Shown: positions 57,001-64,000 of the stretch, one piece after another
Layout of the letters: the number at the start of each line of letters is the position of its first letter
How positions within the stretch are numbered: the stretch's first letter is position 1
NCBI RefSeq assembly: GCF_000169455.1
Contig: NZ_AAYC01000002.1
Coordinates: forward strand, 186,001-250,000
Source: Roseobacter sp. SK209-2-6
Lineage (GTDB): Bacteria > Pseudomonadota > Alphaproteobacteria > Rhodobacterales > Rhodobacteraceae
Length of the DNA stretch: 64,000 bases
Reading direction: 5' to 3'
Notes under the pieces: generated by a model
Database searches by the model: none
Seen by the model: the letters and a program-made list of their open reading frames with translations, nothing else
Told to the model about the DNA's origin: nothing
Translations under genes and position numbers: made by a program

Positions 57001-57747
57001 ATGCCCAGCGATACCCCTCAGCCCTCTTTTGTTTTGGTGCGCCCTCAAATGGGTGAAAACATTGGGGCGGCTGCCCGTGCAATGTGGAATTTTGGCCTGG
57101 ACAGAATGCGCATCGTTGCACCGAGAGATGGCTGGCCGAACCAAAAGGCAGTTGCCATGGCCTCTGGTGCCGGGCGTCTTCTGGACGAAGCACTATTGGC
57201 GCCGGATCTGCCGGGAGCCTTAGAAGACTGTACCTTTGTCTTTGCCACCACTGCGCGCCCGCGAGAGCTGACAAAACCGGTCTATACCCCAGAGGCTGCA
57301 ATGCGGCTTGCCGCTGAGAAAATCAAATCAGGTGAGAAGGTTGCGGTTCTTTTTGGACCTGAACGGGCAGGGCTCGAGAACGAAGATATTGCCAAGGCAA
57401 ATGCGATTATTTCTGTACCGGTGAACCCGGATTTCGCTTCGCTTAACCTGGGCCAATGTGTGCTGCTGACCGCATATGAATGGCGCCGTCAGGCCGAAGA
57501 TGTGCCCGAGGTCGTGACCGATTTGGGAAAATCGGATTGGGCAACAGGTAAAGATGTCGAGGCTTTGGTCAACCATTACGAAGATCGTTTGGATGAAGCA
57601 GGTTTCTTCTTTCCTCCGGATAAGGCACCGAGCATGAAGGTGGTTTTTCGCAATATGTTCAGCCGCATGCCTTTGACCCGCGCCGATGTGCAGATGTTGC
57701 ATGGTGTCATGCGGCAGATGGTGCGCTGGAAAGAAAAAGACAGCTAA
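57001..57747 (+). CDS. trmJ: tRNA (cytidine/uridine-2'-O-)-methyltransferase TrmJ
   Basis: 248-residue SPOUT-class methyltransferase that 2'-O-methylates position 32 of tRNA with S-adenosylmethionine. The motif I region VLVRPQMGENIGAAARAM, the VLFGPERAGLENEDI knot segment and SLNLGQCVLLTAYEW are all characteristic. The ATG follows TAGGAGTAGGCA. About 110 bases separate it from the downstream heme A synthase gene on the same strand. Confidence 0.93.
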   Translation: MPSDTPQPSFVLVRPQMGENIGAAARAMWNFGLDRMRIVAPRDGWPNQKAVAMASGAGRLLDEALLAPDLPGALEDCTFVFATTARPRELTKPVYTPEAAMRLAAEKIKSGEKVAVLFGPERAGLENEDIAKANAIISVPVNPDFASLNLGQCVLLTAYEWRRQAEDVPEVVTDLGKSDWATGKDVEALVNHYEDRLDEAGFFFPPDKAPSMKVVFRNMFSRMPLTRADVQMLHGVMRQMVRWKEKDS

Positions 57748-57856
57748 AACAGCAAATTGCCAAAGGAAAAGTCAAAACTCCTGAGCAATGGACCGGGATC
57801 CACTGGACCTTGGTCCCATGCGACCCTAGCTTAGCCGCAGAATGAAAGAGGCAGCC

Positions 57857-59002
57857 ATGAGCAAGCGCAGCATATTCGAAGACGTGTCGGGTGAGAAATC
57901 TGAAGCACCCGAGATCGCAACCGGGGTTCTTGACCAGGGGCGAAGAGGCGCGCGTGGTGCGATCCGGGGCTGGTTGATGTTCCTCTTTGCTCTGGTCGTT
58001 GCCATGATCGTGGTCGGCGGGCTGACGCGATTGACCGACTCTGGTCTGTCGATCACCGAATGGCGTCCCGTTACCGGTGCTGTGCCTCCACTTAGCGAAG
58101 CGGATTGGCAGGCAGAATTCGAGAAATACAAGCAGATCGACCAATGGCGCATTGAAAACCAATGGATGCAGCTCGCGGACTTTAAGCAGATCTATTGGTG
58201 GGAATGGGGCCACAGGCAACTGGGCCGGGTCATGGGGCTTATTTGGGCGATTGGTTTTTTCGGCTTCTTAAGCGCAGGAAAAATTCCGACCGGCTGGGCT
58301 GGACGCCTGGCCCTGCCAGGACTCCTCGGTGGAGTGCAAGGTGGCATCGGCTGGTGGATGGTCGCCTCGGGCGTGACCCAAGGCGAAGGGATGACTGCAG
58401 TTGCCTCCTACCGCTTGGCCGTTCACCTGGGACTTGCTTTTGTGATCCTTGGGTTTCTTGCCTGGTTCATCCTGCAACTCGGTCGGCCCGAGCGAGAGCT
58501 GATGCAGGCCCGCCGCGCCAAAGAGGTGAAGATCTTTGGTCTTTCTACCGGGCTGCTGCACTTTGCCTTTCTGCAGATCCTTCTGGGCGCGCTTGTTGCA
58601 GGTATCGATGCGGGGCGCTCTTATACCGATTGGCCTTTGATGGGCGGACAAGTGATCCCACCGGATCCACTTTTGCTGGAACCGGTCTGGAAAAACTTCT
58701 TTGAAAATCCAGGTTTGGTGCAGTTTGTTCACCGGGTTTTCGGCTATCTCTTGCTGGCCTTTGGCCTCGTTGTCTGGTTGCGGGGGCGTGCCAGCGCCCA
58801 TCGGGCCACGCGGTTTGCCTTTAACCTGGTAATGGCAGTTCTTTCGCTGCAGATCGTGCTGGGCATTCTGACTGTGCTCTATGCTGCGCCTTGGCAGGCG
58901 GCCATTCTGCACCAACTGGCAGCGGTTTTGCTCTGGACCGTGATTTTACGCGCGCGCTTCCTGGCGGGCTACCCGATTTCAACATCAATTAAGGATCATT
59001 GA
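57857..59002 (+). CDS. ctaA: heme A synthase (CtaA/Cox15)
   Basis: 381-residue membrane enzyme that oxidises the C8 methyl of heme O to make heme A for aa3-type cytochrome oxidase. About eight transmembrane segments carry the haem-ligand histidines in WWEWGHRQLGRVMG, RLAVHLGLAF, LVQFVHRVFGYL and AAILHQLAAVLL. The motif GGLTRLTDSGLSITEWRPVTG is diagnostic of the Cox15 class. Start at ATG 57857 with AAGAGGCAGCC upstream. It ends two bases before the M32 peptidase start codon. Confidence 0.96.
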   Translation: MSKRSIFEDVSGEKSEAPEIATGVLDQGRRGARGAIRGWLMFLFALVVAMIVVGGLTRLTDSGLSITEWRPVTGAVPPLSEADWQAEFEKYKQIDQWRIENQWMQLADFKQIYWWEWGHRQLGRVMGLIWAIGFFGFLSAGKIPTGWAGRLALPGLLGGVQGGIGWWMVASGVTQGEGMTAVASYRLAVHLGLAFVILGFLAWFILQLGRPERELMQARRAKEVKIFGLSTGLLHFAFLQILLGALVAGIDAGRSYTDWPLMGGQVIPPDPLLLEPVWKNFFENPGLVQFVHRVFGYLLLAFGLVVWLRGRASAHRATRFAFNLVMAVLSLQIVLGILTVLYAAPWQAAILHQLAAVLLWTVILRARFLAGYPISTSIKDH

Positions 59003-59004
59003 AT

Positions 59005-60474
59005 ATGTCGGCATTTGCAGAACTGATGGCTTATACCCGCGAAACGCAGGCGCTCGGAGAGATTGCCGGCCGGTTGGGTTGGGATCAGGAGACCATGATG
59101 CCCGCAGGAGCGGCCCCCCAGCGCGGCGAAGAAATGGCCGCGATTGAAGCAGTTTTGCACGCAAGACGCGCCAGCCCAGAGGTGGCCGATTGGCTTGCCC
59201 AGGCTGAAGCTCCTGATGCAACTGGCGCTGCGCAGCTACGAGAGATCAAGCGCAGTTATGATCGGACGGTCAAAGTGCCCGCGGATCTTGCCAAAGAAAT
59301 CGCCAAGGTGACATCGCAGGCCCAGGGAAAATGGGCCGCGGCGCGCGCAGCGGAAGATGTTGCCGCCTTTGTCCCGGTGCTGAAAGAAGTTGTGGCCCTC
59401 AAGCGCGAAGAGGGGCAGGCCCTTGCAGCAGGCGGCGATCTTTATGATGCGATGGTTGCTGATTATGAACATGAAACAACTGCGGCTGAAATAGCGGCTA
59501 TTTTTGATGCCATGCGCCCGGGTCTTGTTGATCTGCGGTCCCGTGTGTTGGAAAAACCAACGCCCAAAGGCCTCGTAGGGGAGTTTGACGAAGCAGCGCA
59601 AATGCAGCTGACAGCTAAACTGGCACAGGCTTTTGGCTATGATTTGGATCACGGTCGTGTGGACAAGGCGGTGCACCCCTTTAGTTCCGGGTCAGGCCTG
59701 GATGTCCGGATCACCACCCGCACCAACAAGGCTGATCCCTTCAACTGTTTCTACTCGACCATTCATGAGGTCGGCCATGCCGCCTATGAGCAGAACATCA
59801 GCCATGACTACCTGCTGACGCCCCTTGGGCGTGGGGTTTCGATGGGGGTGCATGAAAGCCAAAGCCGGATCTATGAAAATCAGATCGGACGCGGAGAAGC
59901 CTTTACCACTTGGCTATTCGCTGAAATGCGCGAGGTTTTTGGTGATTTCGGCATTGAAGACGCTGGTTCTTTCTACAAAGCGGTCAACACCGTTCACAAA
60001 GGCTACATCCGGACAGAAGCGGATGAGTTGCAGTATAATCTGCACATCATGCTGCGTTTTGATCTGGAGCGTGCCCTGATGGCAGGGGATCTAGAAGTTG
60101 AGGATCTGGAAGCAGCCTGGAATGATCGCTTTGAAGCGGATTTTGGCTATGCGGTCGACAGGCCGTCCAACGGATGTCTGCAGGATGTGCATTGGTCCGT
60201 TGGTCTTTTTGGCTATTTCCCAACCTATTCCCTGGGCAATGTCTATGCGGGCTGTTTGAATCAGAAGATGCGCGGTGATTTGCCCGGATTGGACCAGGAG
60301 CTTGCCACTGGCGACACAAGCTCTGCAACAGGTTGGTTGCGGGAAAATCTGCAGCAGTTCGGTGGGCTCCGCAGCCCGCGCGATACGATCCAGAATGCCT
60401 CGGGCATGGTGCCGGATCACGCGCCATTGATGTCCTATCTCGAAGAGAAATTCACGCGGATCTACGGTCTCTGA
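59005..60474 (+). CDS. M32 family metallocarboxypeptidase (Taq type)
   Basis: 489-residue zinc carboxypeptidase. The HEXXH zinc motif is HEVGH (residues 254-258, in STIHEVGHAAYEQ), with the family motifs DVRITTR, GVHESQSRIYENQIGR and RTEADELQYNLHI downstream. It trims C-terminal residues from peptides in the cytoplasm. ATG 59005 is chosen; a TTG at 58999 is possible. Spaced two bases from ctaA and therefore probably cotranscribed. Confidence 0.95.
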   Translation: MSAFAELMAYTRETQALGEIAGRLGWDQETMMPAGAAPQRGEEMAAIEAVLHARRASPEVADWLAQAEAPDATGAAQLREIKRSYDRTVKVPADLAKEIAKVTSQAQGKWAAARAAEDVAAFVPVLKEVVALKREEGQALAAGGDLYDAMVADYEHETTAAEIAAIFDAMRPGLVDLRSRVLEKPTPKGLVGEFDEAAQMQLTAKLAQAFGYDLDHGRVDKAVHPFSSGSGLDVRITTRTNKADPFNCFYSTIHEVGHAAYEQNISHDYLLTPLGRGVSMGVHESQSRIYENQIGRGEAFTTWLFAEMREVFGDFGIEDAGSFYKAVNTVHKGYIRTEADELQYNLHIMLRFDLERALMAGDLEVEDLEAAWNDRFEADFGYAVDRPSNGCLQDVHWSVGLFGYFPTYSLGNVYAGCLNQKMRGDLPGLDQELATGDTSSATGWLRENLQQFGGLRSPRDTIQNASGMVPDHAPLMSYLEEKFTRIYGL

Positions 60475-60491
60475 AGCCGCTGAAACAAGTA

Positions 60492-60512
60492 GGGGCCAGT
60501 CAAACCGGCCCT
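60492..60512. terminator. hairpin between convergent M32 and DUF6614 genes
   Basis: GGGCC pairs with GGCCC around a nine-base loop. No T-run on either side, so termination would be weak. Confidence 0.35.
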
Positions 60513-60531
60513 GAAAACTGTCTAAGATTTG

Positions 60532-60882
60532 CTAGATCAAGGCCATGCGTTCTGCGCGCTCTGGATCCGGGAAAGGGCGGTAAAGGCCGATCTCCGAACT
60601 GGCGATCAATGTGTTTACATTGTTATAGAGGCGCTCAACCTCTTCGTCTTTTGCCTCCAGCGTGCGAAAGGCCTGATCCAACTGGGTCATATCGTTGAAT
60701 TCGATCTCGAGCAGGAAATCACGGCAGCTATCTGCTGCAAGTCCCAGTTTTCGCCGCAAAAGTCGCCAATTGCGGATAGCGCCACGATCCTGCAGATACC
60801 CCATCCAAAGTTCCACAGCATTGGCAAAAGCCAGGGCCTTGGTGCCGTCTTTCAGGTCGATAGAGCAATGATAGAGGTTCAT
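60532..60882 (-). CDS. DUF6614-like protein
   Basis: 116 residues beginning MNLYHCSIDLKDGTKALAFA and ending YRPFPDPERAERMALI, which I recognise as the Rhodobacterales DUF6614 family. The chain looks like a ferredoxin-like alpha/beta fold (a dimeric barrel type), but no catalytic motif is apparent. Start at ATG 60882, the start of homology; an upstream in-frame start at 60960 would add 26 residues. Function unknown; it lies downstream of bluB behind a terminator. Confidence 0.72.
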   Translation of the reverse strand: MNLYHCSIDLKDGTKALAFANAVELWMGYLQDRGAIRNWRLLRRKLGLAADSCRDFLLEIEFNDMTQLDQAFRTLEAKDEEVERLYNNVNTLIASSEIGLYRPFPDPERAERMALI

Positions 60883-60960
60883 AGACAGGGTCCCATAGCT
60901 GGTTGGCGCGCGATGGGAGCATGACAGATTTCGGTTATTTACAGGTAAACTCTGAAACAA

Positions 60961-60989
60961 AGGCAGGGAGCGATCGTCTGCCCCTGCCT
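60961..60989 (-). terminator. terminator of bluB
   Basis: On the minus strand AGGCAGGG and CCCTGCCT form an eight-pair stem with a 13-base loop, followed by TTGTTTC. It begins ten bases after the bluB stop. Confidence 0.65.
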
Positions 60990-60998
60990 GTTGCCCGG

Positions 60999-61775
60999 TC
61001 AGGTAGAGGCAAAACTCCCTTGATACCCCTCTTCTTCAAGTTGTTTCTGGCGGGTCTGCATGTTTTCAACAAGCTGGTGATTTTCCAGAGCCTCAGCGCC
61101 TGCACCGTAGCTTTCAAAGTTCAGAATGTCCTGCACGGGAAGCCGCGGGCGCCATCCAGCTGTTTGCAGCTCTGGGCGGTCGTGAAACTTGGATACATAG
61201 CCAAGGCAGATATAGGCGACAGGGACCACATGGCTGGGGATGTTCAGAACCTGTTTCAACTTGCGGTGATCCAGAATGCTGACCCAGCCAAAGCCCAGTC
61301 CTTCGCTGCGTGCCGCCAGCCAGAGGTTCTGCACCGCGCAAACGCTGCTATAGAGATCCATTTCCGGCGCATGGGTTCGACCGATCACCACGGGCCCCGC
61401 CCGCTGTTTGTCACAGGTAAGACAGATATTTACTGGCGCTTCCAATATGCCTTCCAGTTTGAGGTTGCGATAGGTGTCGCGCCTTTTTTCCTCAAACATC
61501 TCTGCCGCTTCCTGATGTGCGGTCTGAAACAGCGAGTGGACCTTTTGCTTGGTATCCTGAGAGCGGATAACAACAAAGTTCCAGGGCTGCATAAATCCAA
61601 CCGAAGGCGCGTAATGGCTGGCCAGCAAAACCCGGCTTAGGACGTCATCCGGGATTTCCGTAGACAGGAACTGACCACGGACATCGCGGCGGGTAAAAAC
61701 CGTCTTGTAAAAGGCTTCGCGCTCTGCGGTGTCAAAGCAATGTGGGTCCGCAGACAGATTTTGGGCGTGCTCCAT
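60999..61775 (-). CDS. bluB: 5,6-dimethylbenzimidazole synthase
   Basis: 258-residue flavin-destructase of the nitroreductase fold that breaks down reduced FMN with oxygen to form 5,6-dimethylbenzimidazole, the lower ligand of vitamin B12. The BluB signature FYKTVFTRRDVRGQF, ASHYAPSVGFMQPWNFV and GWVSILD are all present. Start at ATG 61775, with AAGGGGAATACT before it. A cobalamin riboswitch lies in its leader, so its expression should fall when B12 is abundant. No other cobalamin genes are in the window. Confidence 0.95.
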   Translation of the reverse strand: MEHAQNLSADPHCFDTAEREAFYKTVFTRRDVRGQFLSTEIPDDVLSRVLLASHYAPSVGFMQPWNFVVIRSQDTKQKVHSLFQTAHQEAAEMFEEKRRDTYRNLKLEGILEAPVNICLTCDKQRAGPVVIGRTHAPEMDLYSSVCAVQNLWLAARSEGLGFGWVSILDHRKLKQVLNIPSHVVPVAYICLGYVSKFHDRPELQTAGWRPRLPVQDILNFESYGAGAEALENHQLVENMQTRQKQLEEEGYQGSFAST

Positions 61776-61836
61776 AGTATTCCCCTTGATGGAACGCAAA
61801 TGCCTACGCGGTCCAGGCGCGGCAATATGGGTTCCA

Positions 61837-61998
61837 GGCCGGTCTTCTGGCTTCGGATCACCCCAGTCGACGCCCTTCCCGAAAGTGACTTCAGTGGCAT
61901 ATTCGTCGACCAGTCCCCGTTACAGCGTTGGGCACGCAGCGGATTTGCACCGCCTTCCCGATTCTCCCTACAAGAGCAGGGCACCTGAAACTGATTCC
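61837..61998 (-). promoter_or_regulatory. cobalamin riboswitch upstream of bluB
   Basis: On the minus strand the region reads GGTGCAAATCCGCTGC, AACGCTGTAACGGGGAC, GCCACTG and ends with the conserved B12 box AAGCCAGAAGACCGGCC (61837-61853). These are core elements of the adenosylcobalamin riboswitch, in the right order. The B12 box ends about 60 bases before the bluB start, and no T-rich terminator intervenes, so translational control is likely. The full aptamer may extend a few bases further on each side. Confidence 0.9.
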
Positions 61999-62072
61999 GC
62001 TCAACCATGCAAGATCGAGCAGCGCGGACATTAGGGCGGGGATCCCTGTCTGGCAAGCCTCAGGTGAAGGAC

Positions 62073-62101
62073 AAAAAACGCCGCCCGGTTGGGGCGGCGT
62101 T
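62073..62101 (-). terminator. terminator of gyrA
   Basis: On the minus strand AACGCCGCCC and GGGCGGCGTT form a perfect ten-pair stem with a five-base loop, followed by TTTTTT. It separates gyrA from the bluB leader. Confidence 0.88.
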
Positions 62102-62129
62102 CTTGATCGACTGAAAGAAGGTAGAAGAG

Positions 62130-64000
62130 TTATTCTTCTGCGGCGCCTTCTTCTTCGTCACCGTTTTCCGCGATCCAGGCGACAGAGACGACTTCTTCAC
62201 CTTTACCGGTGTTGAACACTCGTACACCGCCGGCAGAGCGAGACCGGAAGGAGATGCCATCAACCGGGACCCGGATCGACTGGCCTTTGGAAGTGGCCAG
62301 CATGATTTGGTCCTCCAGCGTGACCGGGAAGGTCGCCACAATCTCGCCGCCCTTCATGGCGCCAACACCCTGTCCACCGCGACCGCTGACACGATAGTCA
62401 TGAGCAGAGGTCAGGTTGCCCGCGCCAGCCTTGTTGATTGTCACCAGCAGATCATTTGCCGCCAGCATTTCCTGATAGCGATCTTCGCTGAGGGCACCTT
62501 CGTTCTCTTCGGATGTTTCCTCATCTGAGACATCATTGCCAAGCTCGCCACGGAACCTTTTGATAAAGGCGCTACGCTCCCAGGGTTCGGCGTCAAAGTG
62601 GCGCACAACGGACATCGAGACAACTTCGGCCCCATCGCCCAGTTTGATGCCGCGGACACCCACCGAATTGCGGCTGTTGAAGACGCGAACTTCGGTAGTA
62701 GGGAAGCGGATGGCGCGGCCGGTATTGGTGACCAGCATGACATCATCTTCTTCAGAACAGATGCGTGCATTGATCAGCTTGGTCTCCGCGTGCTCCTCTT
62801 CGAACTTCATCGCAATCTTGCCGTTGGATTTCACGTTTGTGAAGTCTGACAGACGGTTACGGCGCACAGTTCCAGCGGATGTGGCAAAAACAATTTGCAG
62901 ATCCGCCCATTCGTTGTCTGGCCGGTCAACAGGCATGATTGCCGCGATGGAGACACCGGTTGGGATTGGCAAAATATTGACAATGGCCTTACCCTTGCCG
63001 GTTCTGCCAGATTGCGGCAAGCGCCAGGTCTTCAGTTTGTAGACCATTCCGTCGGTGGTGAAGAAAAGGAGCTGCGTGTGGGTATTGGCCACAAATAGGT
63101 TTGTGACAACATCCTCTTCCTTGGTCTGCATACCTGACAGACCTTTGCCGCCGCGTTTCTGCGCGCGGAAATCAGCGAGAGGCGTACGTTTGATGTAGCC
63201 ACCGGAGGTCACGGTGACGACCATATCCTCGCGCTCGATCAGGTCTTCGTCTTCCATGTCGCCGGACCAATCGACAATCTCGGTACGGCGAGGCACGGCA
63301 AACTGTTCCCGAACTTCGCGCAGCTCATCAGCAATGATGCTCATGATACGTTCGCGAGAGGACAGAATATCAAGGTATTCCTTGATCTTGGCTGCCAGTT
63401 CTTCAAGTTCGTCAGTGACTTCCTTGACGCCGATTTGCGTCAGGCGCTGGAGGCGAAGTTCCAGGATGGCGCGGGCTTGAGTTTCGGACAGATTATAGGT
63501 TGCGTCCTCATTCATCTTATGGGTCGGATCATCGATCAGCTGAATGTAACCGGCGATGTCAGAGGCCGGCCAGCGACGGGTCATCAGCTTTTGACGCGCT
63601 TCTGCAGCATCGGCAGAAGAGCGGATGGTCGCGACCACCTCGTCGACATTGGAGACGGCAACAGCCAAGCCACAGAGAATGTGACTGCGTTCACGCGCCT
63701 TGCGCAAGAGGTAGGCCGTCCGGCGCGCCACCACATCTTCACGAAAATCGATGAAAGAGGTGAGGAAACGGCGCAGCGTTAGCTGCTCGGGGCGACCACC
63801 ATTCAGGGCCAGCATGTTGCAGCCAAAGGAGGTCTGCATCGGCGAGAAACGAAAGAGCTGGTTCAGAACCACCTCTGGTGTGGCGTCACGTTTCAACTCC
63901 ACCACAACGCGGACACCGTTGCGGTCGGATTCATCCTGAACATGAGAAACGCCTTCGATACGCTTTTCGCGCACCTGTTCGGCGATCTTTTCGATCATCG
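62130..64000 (-). CDS. gyrA: DNA gyrase subunit A (3' part)
   Basis: The C-terminal part (about 622 visible residues) of the A subunit of type II topoisomerase, which introduces negative supercoils. The 5' end, including the active-site tyrosine, lies beyond the window. Visible are the end of the cleavage domain (SETQARAILELRLQRLT) and the six-bladed beta-pinwheel with the GyrA box AQKRGGKGLSG, needed for wrapping DNA, and repeats of the RTPL/RNSVGVRG type. An acidic insert (DETSEENEGALSED) and an acidic tail (NGDEEEGAAEE) are present. A strong terminator follows. Confidence 0.97.
   Translation of the reverse strand, partial: MIEKIAEQVREKRIEGVSHVQDESDRNGVRVVVELKRDATPEVVLNQLFRFSPMQTSFGCNMLALNGGRPEQLTLRRFLTSFIDFREDVVARRTAYLLRKARERSHILCGLAVAVSNVDEVVATIRSSADAAEARQKLMTRRWPASDIAGYIQLIDDPTHKMNEDATYNLSETQARAILELRLQRLTQIGVKEVTDELEELAAKIKEYLDILSSRERIMSIIADELREVREQFAVPRRTEIVDWSGDMEDEDLIEREDMVVTVTSGGYIKRTPLADFRAQKRGGKGLSGMQTKEEDVVTNLFVANTHTQLLFFTTDGMVYKLKTWRLPQSGRTGKGKAIVNILPIPTGVSIAAIMPVDRPDNEWADLQIVFATSAGTVRRNRLSDFTNVKSNGKIAMKFEEEHAETKLINARICSEEDDVMLVTNTGRAIRFPTTEVRVFNSRNSVGVRGIKLGDGAEVVSMSVVRHFDAEPWERSAFIKRFRGELGNDVSDEETSEENEGALSEDRYQEMLAANDLLVTINKAGAGNLTSAHDYRVSGRGGQGVGAMKGGEIVATFPVTLEDQIMLATSKGQSIRVPVDGISFRSRSAGGVRVFNTGKGEEVVSVAWIAENGDEEEGAAEE

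Noticed and set aside
1-64000. tRNA genes, CRISPR arrays, insertion sequences, integrases or prophage genes
   Set aside because: I looked for cloverleaf-like segments, regularly spaced repeats, transposase and integrase motifs and saw none.

Overview
The window is chromosomal DNA from an alphaproteobacterium of the order Rhodobacterales, most likely the marine Roseobacter group (a Ruegeria/Phaeobacter-like organism). The clues are the dusB-ntrB-ntrC order with sigma54-motif-less NtrC and NtrX, Rhodobacterales-restricted small families (DUF6456, DUF6477, DUF6614), a non-pyrrolysine MttB-type methyltransferase, an IspD-IspF fusion and a Mg-type HemB. Species cannot be fixed by eye. I saw no tRNA, rRNA, CRISPR array, insertion sequence, integrase or prophage. 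The region looks like ordinary core chromosome with a few accessory islands.

Layout. 0-13.7 kb: EamA permease and guaA (minus), a DUF2270 membrane protein divergent from the MttB-like gene, DUF6477 and DUF6456 genes, an OxyR-type regulator tail-to-tail with a Prx5-type peroxiredoxin, lipA plus an M20 amidohydrolase, hpt, a Coq10/RatA-type START protein and an MmgE/PrpD protein. 13.8-17.3 kb: amt, then a tightly overlapping ispDF-pgpA-cinA operon (minus). 17.4-24.7 kb: the nitrogen-control cluster dusB-ntrB-ntrC-ntrY-ntrX, preceded by a perfect palindrome. 24.9-30.1 kb: a lipoprotein, trkA-trkH potassium uptake, then hfq-hflX.

30.1-39.9 kb: a penicillin-acylase-family hydrolase, a beta-hydroxyacid dehydrogenase, a SYLF lipoprotein, hemB, a small membrane protein and mfd. 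39.9-48.4 kb: a TPR protein with a cysteine-rich tail and its MFS neighbour; an acyl-CoA synthetase/DsbA-like/potassium-channel operon divergent from an XRE-cupin regulator; and an arsenic operon (ArsR-ArsC fusion, ArsC, AqpS-like channel, no efflux pump) whose first start codon lies inside a perfect 18-bp inverted repeat. 48.5-64 kb: an orphan YejA-like binding protein, a possible small RNA, 3-hydroxybutyrate dehydrogenase, DUF502, pseudouridine catabolism (psuK-psuG), divergent DUF4198/HupE genes with overlapping starts, a ThiE-like protein, trmJ, heme A synthase, M32 carboxypeptidase, DUF6614, bluB under a cobalamin riboswitch, and the 3' part of gyrA.

The parts that work together most clearly are nitrogen sensing and ammonium uptake (ntrBCYX, amt), arsenate reduction with arsenite exit through a channel, B12 lower-ligand synthesis controlled by its product, and peroxide sensing beside a peroxidase. 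No wholly new multi-gene system stands out. The best leads are the arsenic-operon inverted repeat, the orphan terminator/small-RNA locus near 50.4 kb, the acyl-CoA synthetase/DsbA/channel operon, and the head-to-head HupE/DUF4198 pair.
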